Shown one piece after another: positions 1 to 4,649 of a DNA stretch of 8,626 nucleotides. The stretch is from NCBI GenBank assembly GCA_031404435.1, contig JANNHO010000178.1, positions 1 through 8,626 on the forward strand. Reading direction: 5' to 3'. Each line of letters starts with the position of its first letter. The first letter of the stretch is position 1. Source of the DNA: VFMC01 sp031404435. Lineage in GTDB: Bacteria > Actinomycetota > Acidimicrobiia > Acidimicrobiales > Ilumatobacteraceae. The notes beneath the pieces are model-generated. The model made no database searches. It was not told the origin of the DNA and saw nothing but the letters and a program-made list of their open reading frames with translations. Both the position numbers and the translations under genes were made by a program.

Positions 1-787
1 AGGCGTCGTCGAACAGGTCGTGGAGGCCCTGTCGCTCCAGCTGCTCATCGGTCACGGGGTCGTACACCATGACCAACGGGCGCTTCAACGACGATGCCCG
101 AAGTGCCCGAAGAGATGCCGCGAAGCGTTCGTCCTGCAACAGTTCGATCCGGTGCAGGGACACGAGCCCAAAATCAGTCGGCAGCAGCCCGACATCGGGG
201 TCGATATCCGCCGGGACCATACCCACGCTGTCACGGACAGTGTTGCCATTCGTGACCACGATGCTGCCACGGGCTCGACGGAGGTTGGATACCTCGACCT
301 GACCCGGCGCGTAGTGAATGTTCGCGATGCGGCCAACGATTCGTCGATCTAGCTCCTCCGGGAACGGGTTGCGCCAATCATGGCTCCGCAGTCCAGCCTC
401 CACGTGGCCGACCTGGGCACGGAGAGTACGCCCGATCACAGCCCCCAGGACCGTCGTCATCGTGTCCCCATGGACCAGCACGCACGGCTCGAGGCCATCG
501 GATCGCAGCGCAGCTCGCATGGTCCGTCGATGGGCCGCACTCGTCAACATCACCTTGGCCAACCACCGTGCGACATCGACTGTGGTGCGCAGGCTCCGCC
601 CGCCGGCACCTTTCGCAATCATCAGGTCGGGTTCCGGCATGCCGAGCAGGCGCGTCGCCTCGGGGAGCTCGTCGAACTGCTGGGCGGTGCACCACAACAG
701 CGGCGTGCACCCTCGCTCGCTGAGCCGGCGGTGCACTGGTGCAAGCTTCACCAGTTCTGCTGTGGTTCCGTAGATGAGCGCAATCAC
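1..787 (-). CDS. wecB: UDP-N-acetylglucosamine 2-epimerase family protein, partial (3' end outside window)
   Basis: Non-hydrolysing UDP-GlcNAc 2-epimerases interconvert UDP-GlcNAc and UDP-ManNAc in the cytosol, supplying ManNAc-type sugars for envelope polymers. I translated 262 codons from GTG at 787; the frame stays open to the window edge. Family signatures: HGDT at 106-109, GHVEAGLRS at 127-135, NPFPEELDRR at 140-149, TGNT-like TNGNTVRDS at 179-187 and LHRIEL at 211-216. By alignment from memory to E. coli WecB, D108, E130, E144/E145 and H212 match the catalytic Asp95, Glu117, Glu131 and His213. Odd: the N-terminal GTRPEAIK motif reads GTTAELVK (7-14), losing the Arg but keeping Lys14, and HRREN reads HRIEL. 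Start: GTG with AAGGAGG five bases upstream; it overlaps the stop of the preceding GT2 gene by 4 bases (GTGA). The family is clear; the exact substrate is less so. Last gene seen of the leftward operon. Confidence 0.85.
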   Translation of the reverse strand, partial: MIALIYGTTAELVKLAPVHRRLSERGCTPLLWCTAQQFDELPEATRLLGMPEPDLMIAKGAGGRSLRTTVDVARWLAKVMLTSAAHRRTMRAALRSDGLEPCVLVHGDTMTTVLGAVIGRTLRAQVGHVEAGLRSHDWRNPFPEELDRRIVGRIANIHYAPGQVEVSNLRRARGSIVVTNGNTVRDSVGMVPADIDPDVGLLPTDFGLVSLHRIELLQDERFAASLRALRASSLKRPLVMVYDPVTDEQLERQGLHDLFDDA

Positions 788-1797
788 TTTGGCCTCCTTG
801 AGCCCCACCGCATCACAAGGCCGCGGGCAATACCAGTTCCGTACGCCAAGCCGAACATCGGGGCCAGCGAGCCGAGCGCAACGGCGTTCCGGCGCGGCAC
901 ACCCGCCACTCGAGCGGCGATGCCGAGGATCGCACTCCCCGTGGACGCTGCCAGCACGGCCAACTTCGGATGGCGACCCCCGAGCAACAGGGCGATCGGT
1001 GCCAGAACTGTGAGTACTTGAAGCGGGCGATAGAACCGCGTGCCCGGACGGTAGTAGCCATCCACGAACACCGTCCCTCGATGGAACGAGTGTGACAAGA
1101 ACCTTCGGGCGCTATCGCGTGGGAAGTACGTGCACGAGAAATCCGGCGACATGTTGATGTTCGCCCGCTCGACGATGGGCCGAATCATCAATGTGTCATC
1201 GTTGGCATGGCGTAGGTCGAGGTATGCGCTTTCGAAGCCCTTGCACGCATCGACGAGCCATTCTCGCGGAGCAGCGAAGAACGTCGTTCCCTTCGGATAC
1301 CGGTCGTACTCGTCAAGGCCGTAACTCACGAGCCGAGGCTCCCGCAAATAGGCGCGCCATGCCAGAAATGTGATGGCGTCCCAGAACCGCGTGAAGAACG
1401 AGGCCCCTTGTGCCGTTGTTACATGACCATTCCACACAACTCGTTCGGGATATGTTGTCAACTGATCCCTCAAGAATCGCAATGACGAGGGATGAGCGTG
1501 CACCCTCGAGTCGATGAACAATACGAAGTCGCCCGTGGCGGCATTGACGCCGGCCTCACGCGCTCGAAAGCGACCCCCGTTAGGTTGCGTCACCACGGTC
1601 AGGCGAGGGGTGCCACAATCGTTTGCCAACAGGGCAGGCGTTTCATCCGTGGACCCATCATCAACAACGACGATCTCGGCGTTCCACGCGTCTGCTTCGT
1701 GGATTGCCGCGCGAAGGTGTCGGAGCGTGTCGGGAAGCCATGTCACCGCGTTAAAGGTGGGGAGGATGACCGACAACGTCGGTGTGGACCGGCTCAT
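784..1797 (-). CDS. Family 2 glycosyltransferase with C-terminal membrane helices
   Basis: A 337-residue GT-A fold glycosyltransferase, probably acting at the inner face of the membrane on a lipid-linked glycan; donor and acceptor unknown. Visible parts: nucleotide-binding strand VILPTFN (10-16), VVDDGSTDETP (44-54), QPNGGRFRAREAG (71-83), then LFIDSRVH (93-100) where a DXD metal motif is expected but reads D96-S-R98. N200-D-D202 could contribute the acidic acceptor-site residues. Hydrophobic stretches at about 258-273, 278-297 and 304-322 suggest two or three membrane helices. Start: the open frame extends 83 codons upstream to 2046, but that extension is Arg-rich, lies over the well-conserved upstream GT2 gene and has no GT2 features. 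ATG 1797 forms an ATGA overlap with the upstream stop and puts the GT2 strand at residue 10. GC by hand count is about 50-60% in 1081-1500, against about 70% in flanking genes, suggesting different ancestry. Confidence 0.88.
   Translation of the reverse strand: MSRSTPTLSVILPTFNAVTWLPDTLRHLRAAIHEADAWNAEIVVVDDGSTDETPALLANDCGTPRLTVVTQPNGGRFRAREAGVNAATGDFVLFIDSRVHAHPSSLRFLRDQLTTYPERVVWNGHVTTAQGASFFTRFWDAITFLAWRAYLREPRLVSYGLDEYDRYPKGTTFFAAPREWLVDACKGFESAYLDLRHANDDTLMIRPIVERANINMSPDFSCTYFPRDSARRFLSHSFHRGTVFVDGYYRPGTRFYRPLQVLTVLAPIALLLGGRHPKLAVLAASTGSAILGIAARVAGVPRRNAVALGSLAPMFGLAYGTGIARGLVMRWGSRRPK
793..799 (-). promoter_or_regulatory. Strong Shine-Dalgarno AAGGAGG for the epimerase gene
   Basis: AAGGAGG on the minus strand lies five bases before GTG 787, inside the end of the upstream GT2 gene. 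It is the only full anti-16S match I found at a start in this window, and it fixes GTG as the start. It suggests that the epimerase has strong initiation of its own beyond stop-start coupling. Confidence 0.8.
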
Positions 1798-2522
1798 CGA
1801 CCCCGCACCTTCGCGGCGCGGACGCCGATCGGTGAGTAGCGGACGATGCAGTAGAAGGCTCTCACGCCGTCGCGCCAGCCGATCTTCTTGCCGTCGGCGT
1901 AGGTTCGGCCGGAGTATGAGATGCCCACCTCGTACACGCGCCACCCACCTCTGGCGATCTTGGCGGTGACCTCGGGCTCGAAGCCGAACCGGTCCTCCTC
2001 GATCTCGATGCCTTGGATGACGTCGCGCCGGAACGCCTTGTAGCACGTCTCCATGTCGGTGAGGTTGAGATCGGTGAACACGTTCGACAACAGCGTCAGC
2101 GCCTTGTTGCCGAGCGAATGCCAGAAGTACAACACGCGGTGCGCCCGGTCGCCGACGAACCGAGAGCCGTACACCACGTCGGCCTTGCCGGCGATCAGCG
2201 GGCCGAGCAGCAGCTCGAACTCCGCCGGGTCGTACTCCAGATCGGCGTCTTGCACGATCACGTACTCACACGTCGCCTCGGCAAAGCCCCGTCGCAGCGC
2301 GGCACCTTTGCCGAGGTTGTGAGGCTGTAGCAGCACGCGCAAACGCGGATCGTCGAGTTCGGCCAGGATGGGGCGACTCGCATCCGTCGAGCCGTCGTCG
2401 ACGACGATCACCTCACCCACCCACGGGCTCGCCAGCACCGTGTCGATCACCTCGGCGACCGTCTTTTCCTCGTTGAAGCACGGGATCACCACACTCAGGC
2501 AGGGCGTGGCCGTCGCAGACAT
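1794..2522 (-). CDS. Family 2 glycosyltransferase, DPM1-like polyprenyl-phosphate sugar synthase type
   Basis: 242 residues, soluble, with the full motif set of bacterial dolichol-phosphate-mannose/glucose-synthase-like GT2 proteins: VIPCFNE (12-18), VDDGSTD (41-47), NLGKGAALRRGF (69-80), QDADLEYDP (91-99, with the DAD metal motif), GSRF (119-122), DMETCYKAFRRDV (156-168) and RFGFEPEVTAKIARGGW (178-194), followed by the YADGKKIGWRDG block (208-219). Relatives move a sugar from GDP- or UDP-sugar to polyprenyl phosphate on the cytosolic face of the membrane. No transmembrane segment is visible, so it would need a membrane partner or peripheral binding. The donor sugar cannot be read from sequence. 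Start ATG 2522 lacks a Shine-Dalgarno but has TACACT seven bases upstream, pointing to a leaderless internal promoter although it lies 22 bases after the upstream gene. Its 3' end overlaps the next gene by 4 bases. Confidence 0.92.
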   Translation of the reverse strand: MSATATPCLSVVIPCFNEEKTVAEVIDTVLASPWVGEVIVVDDGSTDASRPILAELDDPRLRVLLQPHNLGKGAALRRGFAEATCEYVIVQDADLEYDPAEFELLLGPLIAGKADVVYGSRFVGDRAHRVLYFWHSLGNKALTLLSNVFTDLNLTDMETCYKAFRRDVIQGIEIEEDRFGFEPEVTAKIARGGWRVYEVGISYSGRTYADGKKIGWRDGVRAFYCIVRYSPIGVRAAKVRGR

Positions 2523-2529
2523 CCGGGCG

Positions 2530-2535
2530 AGTGTA
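2530..2535 (-). promoter_or_regulatory. Internal -10 box (TACACT) before the DPM1-like GT2 gene
   Basis: TACACT followed by CGC ends seven bases before ATG 2522, in the 22-bp gap after the upstream GT2 gene. It matches TAnnnT and the shared 9-mer. The bases between box and start (CGCCCGG) carry no Shine-Dalgarno. It could let the DPM1-like, GT2 and epimerase genes be expressed apart from the first gene of the operon. Confidence 0.5.
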
Positions 2536-2544
2536 CCGACCCGG

Positions 2545-3456
2545 TCAGCGCCCGACCGTGAGCCTTGCCGCCAGGAGCGCTACACGGAGATCGCCGCGCA
2601 CAAGCGCTCGCCCCGCCTGCAGCACCGCCTGTAGCCGGATGGTGGCCCGCCAACGACCGGTGCGCGCCGCCCGGTTCCAACCGTGCCGGAGCGCTTCGTC
2701 GACAAACGAACACACAACCTCGGTCTCCTCCGCCGTGCGTTCGACGGTCGCCGAGTTGAGCTGGGTCTGCGATGCCTCATGGCGCCGATACCGGTACACG
2801 CGGCTCGGCTCCAGCACGATCGACCCGCCCCCGAGCAGCAGTCGTCCGTACAGGTGGAGATCCATCACCTGCTTCCAGCGCGCATCCCACGCCGGTCGCT
2901 CCACGAGCGCGAGCCGATACGAGACCGCCGGGCAGTAGAAGAACTGACCGCGCAACAGCAACTGCAACCCGCGCTCGCCGGTCAAGCGTTCCACCTGACG
3001 TGGCCACAGCAACGCCTTGACCCGATCGGGCAGCGGCAGGTGTCGTGCGCCAAACGCGTCGATCACGGTCACCTTCGGAGCCACGCACACCGCATCGACA
3101 TGGACCGCGTGAGCCGCTCTGATCACCGTGACGTAATCGGCTTCGAGCAGGTCGTCGCCGTGGAGGATCACGGCCAGTTCCGCTCTACGATCCGACGCAA
3201 TATCGAAGCACCGATTGAAGCTGCCGGCGACACCGAGGTTGCCCGGGTTGCGCTCGTAGCTGACCCGGCTGTCACCGAGATCACGCACCAGTTCGGCCAC
3301 ATGGGGCGCGTCGCCAGTTGCCTCTGGTGAATCGTCGACCACCACGCACCACCAGTTCGGATCGTTCTGGGCGAGCACGCTGGCCAGCGCAGCACGGAGA
3401 TAATCGAGGTTCGAGTAGTACGGCACCAGCACGGCGTACGGTTGCTGAGCGGTCAC
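2545..3456 (-). CDS. Family 2 glycosyltransferase (WcaA-like), first gene of the leftward operon
   Basis: 303 residues, one GT-A domain, no clear membrane helix. Motifs: VPYYSNLDYL (11-20), VVDDSPE (39-45), NPGNLGVAGSFNRCF (70-84), LHGDDLL (98-104; D101 and D102 take the DXD role, common in this GT2 branch), MDLHLYGRLL (198-207, aligned with the acceptor-site region) and YRRHEASQTQ (223-232), a typical C-terminal motif of capsule and O-antigen GT2 enzymes. It probably adds one sugar to a lipid-linked saccharide in the cytosol; donor unknown. Start: GTG 3456 is almost forced, since an in-frame TAG lies five codons upstream (3469-3471). There is no Shine-Dalgarno; TAGCAT sits nine bases upstream, so a leaderless or very short leader transcript is inferred. 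It is divergent from the DUF2304 gene, across 64 bp. Confidence 0.9.
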   Translation of the reverse strand: MTAQQPYAVLVPYYSNLDYLRAALASVLAQNDPNWWCVVVDDSPEATGDAPHVAELVRDLGDSRVSYERNPGNLGVAGSFNRCFDIASDRRAELAVILHGDDLLEADYVTVIRAAHAVHVDAVCVAPKVTVIDAFGARHLPLPDRVKALLWPRQVERLTGERGLQLLLRGQFFYCPAVSYRLALVERPAWDARWKQVMDLHLYGRLLLGGGSIVLEPSRVYRYRRHEASQTQLNSATVERTAEETEVVCSFVDEALRHGWNRAARTGRWRATIRLQAVLQAGRALVRGDLRVALLAARLTVGR

Positions 3457-3465
3457 GATTCGCCG

Positions 3466-3471
3466 ATGCTA
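3466..3471 (-). promoter_or_regulatory. -10 box (TAGCAT) of the leftward GT2 operon
   Basis: TAGCAT followed by CGG matches TAnnnT and the shared 9-mer TA[C/G]nnTCG[C/G]. It ends nine bases before GTG 3456, so the transcript is predicted to start at or within a few bases of the start codon. The preceding ACCGG makes ACCGGTAG, also found at the ugd promoter. No convincing -35 element was seen. Confidence 0.5.
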
Positions 3472-3506
3472 CCGGTCGACGCCCCGGCACCGAAGGTCTC
3501 ATGGCC

Positions 3507-3512
3507 TACGCT
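3507..3512 (+). promoter_or_regulatory. -10 box (TACGCT) of the DUF2304-GT2-DUF2142 operon
   Basis: TACGCT followed by CGG, ending eight bases before ATG 3521. It matches TAnnnT and the shared 9-mer. The intervening bases CGGACCCC contain no Shine-Dalgarno, so leaderless translation is inferred. No clear -35 was found. Confidence 0.5.
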
Positions 3513-3520
3513 CGGACCCC

Positions 3521-3880
3521 ATGTCGACAACCGCCAAGCAGGCACTCGTGCTCGCCCTCGGCGGGCTGTTGATCGCCGCCTTCATACTCCGCTTGGCGCG
3601 CCGCCGGTTACTCAGCACCCGGTACGCGATCGGATGGCTCGGCGTGGGCGCGCTCATTGCCATCGCAGCCGCGCTGATGCCATTCGTCGGCCGCCTGGGC
3701 CGCCTCGCCAACATGACGCCGACAGCCGTCCTACTCACGATCAGCTCGGTGCTGCTGCTGGCGATCTCGGTGCAACTGTCGATCAGCGTGTCACTGCTGC
3801 AGGAACGGTTGCGGACCACGGCCGAAGCCCACGCGCTCCTGGCCCGTCGGGTCGACGAGATGGAGCAGCGTGAACGCTGA
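3521..3880 (+). CDS. DUF2304 family small membrane protein
   Basis: 119 residues. Layout: hydrophobic segments at about 6-24, 36-55 and 68-88, with a basic turn RLARRRLLSTRYAIGWL (24-40) between the first two, then a charged, probably coiled-coil tail (92-119; LLQERLRTTAEAHALLARRVDEM). This size, the RYAIGWL motif and the tail are typical of DUF2304, a family of unknown biochemical function that is often next to polyprenyl-phosphate GT2 genes. The gene overlaps the following GT2 gene by 11 bases, so the two are probably translated together. Since that GT2 lacks membrane helices, a reasonable inference is that DUF2304 anchors it or helps move its lipid-linked product; neither is shown by sequence. 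Start ATG 3521 has no Shine-Dalgarno and follows a -10 box by eight bases. The nearby ATG at 3501 is out of frame. Confidence 0.85.
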   Translation: MSTTAKQALVLALGGLLIAAFILRLARRRLLSTRYAIGWLGVGALIAIAAALMPFVGRLGRLANMTPTAVLLTISSVLLLAISVQLSISVSLLQERLRTTAEAHALLARRVDEMEQRER

Positions 3881-4649
3881 CGCACACGCCGGGAGCGAGC
3901 CGCGATCTGACACGGCGCCGGTGCTGATCGTGATCCCCGCCTTCAACGAGGCCGAGTGCATCGCGAACGTCGTGAGCGAGATCCGTGCCGCGGAGTTCGA
4001 TTGCCTGGTGATCGATGACGGCAGTCGCGACGCCACCGCACGACTCGCCGCAGCCGCCGGGGCGCGGGTGGTGTCGTTACCGATCAACATCGGTGTCGGC
4101 GGGGCGCTGCGCACAGGCTTCCGCTACGCCGTCGAACACGGCTTCACGTGCGTCGTGCAGGTCGACGCCGACGGCCAGCACGTGGCCGGCCACGTTCGCG
4201 ACCTGCTCGATGCGATGCACCAGCACGGACCCGACCAGCACGGACCCGACCAGCACGAATTCGACATGGTGATCGGTAGCCGCTTCGCCGATGGTGGCAC
4301 GCATCCCATGTCGCCGCTTCGTCGGTGGTGCATCCGCATGCTGTCGGCGGTGATCGCCCGCGCCACCAAGCTCCGCATCACCGACCCCACATCGGGATTC
4401 CGTGCGATCCGGTCACCTCTGCTGGAAGCGTTCGCCGCCGACTTCCCCGCGCACTACCTGGGCGACACGTTCGAGGCGGTGCTCGTCGCCGGTCGCCGCG
4501 GGTATCGCGTCGGCGAGATCGCGGTGGCGATGCGCGAACGCCAAGGTGGTCGTCCGTCGGCTGATCTGTACGCATCCGGCCAGGCGCTGCTGCGGGCCTG
4601 CACCGTGCTGTTCACCGGCACCACCTTCGACCTCCCGCCACGCCCGTGA
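3870..4649 (+). CDS. Family 2 glycosyltransferase, polyprenyl-phosphate sugar synthase type, partner of DUF2304
   Basis: 259 residues, soluble GT-A domain. Motifs: VIPAFNEAE (21-29), VIDDGSRDAT (47-56), NIGVGGALRTGF (73-84), QVDADGQH (97-104, DAD metal motif), GSRF (136-139), TDPTSGFRAI (171-180) and YLGDTFEAVLVAGRRGYRVGEIAVAMRERQGGRPS (196-230). By family it should transfer a sugar from a nucleotide donor to polyprenyl phosphate on the cytosolic face. Unlike GtrB/ArnC-type enzymes it has no C-terminal transmembrane pair; the upstream DUF2304 protein may supply membrane contact. GTG 3870 overlaps the DUF2304 gene by 11 bases, with GGAG four bases upstream; the stop overlaps the DUF2142 gene by 4 bases. 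Odd: residues 118-128 hold a tandem QHGPD repeat between the DXD strand and GSRF, where relatives usually have a short loop. Confidence 0.92.
   Translation: MNADAHAGSEPRSDTAPVLIVIPAFNEAECIANVVSEIRAAEFDCLVIDDGSRDATARLAAAAGARVVSLPINIGVGGALRTGFRYAVEHGFTCVVQVDADGQHVAGHVRDLLDAMHQHGPDQHGPDQHEFDMVIGSRFADGGTHPMSPLRRWCIRMLSAVIARATKLRITDPTSGFRAIRSPLLEAFAADFPAHYLGDTFEAVLVAGRRGYRVGEIAVAMRERQGGRPSADLYASGQALLRACTVLFTGTTFDLPPRP
4221..4257 (+). repeat. In-frame 15-bp tandem repeat (about 2.5 copies) inside the GT2 gene
   Basis: CAGCACGGACCCGAC occurs at 4221-4235 and again, identical, at 4236-4250; CAGCACG continues at 4251-4257. It encodes QHGPD-QHGPD-QH (residues 118-124 onward). The copies are exact at DNA level, so the duplication looks recent or actively maintained by slippage. 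Each unit is a whole number of codons, so copy-number change keeps the reading frame. Confidence 0.95.

Larger units (their letters stand above)
3457..3520. promoter_or_regulatory. Divergent promoter region 1 (64 bp)
   Basis: This separates the leftward GT2 operon from the rightward DUF2304 operon. It holds two back-to-back -10 boxes, 35 bp apart (3472-3506 between them). The -35 zones of the two promoters would overlap in that gap, so simultaneous occupancy by two polymerases seems unlikely. Confidence 0.55.

Noticed and set aside
380..1021. Plus-strand open frame opposite the epimerase
   Set aside because: No domain; it lies antisense to catalytic motifs of the epimerase and crosses the operon junction.
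1798..2046. Upstream extension of the membrane GT2 gene to an earlier ATG
   Set aside because: The extra 83 residues are Arg-rich and antisense-free but fully overlap the conserved C-terminus of the DPM1-like GT2 in another frame; the ATGA junction at 1797 is far better supported.
2683..3330. Plus-strand open frame of 215 codons opposite the first GT2
   Set aside because: No recognisable motif or promoter, and antisense to the conserved HGDD and NPGNLG motifs of the real gene.
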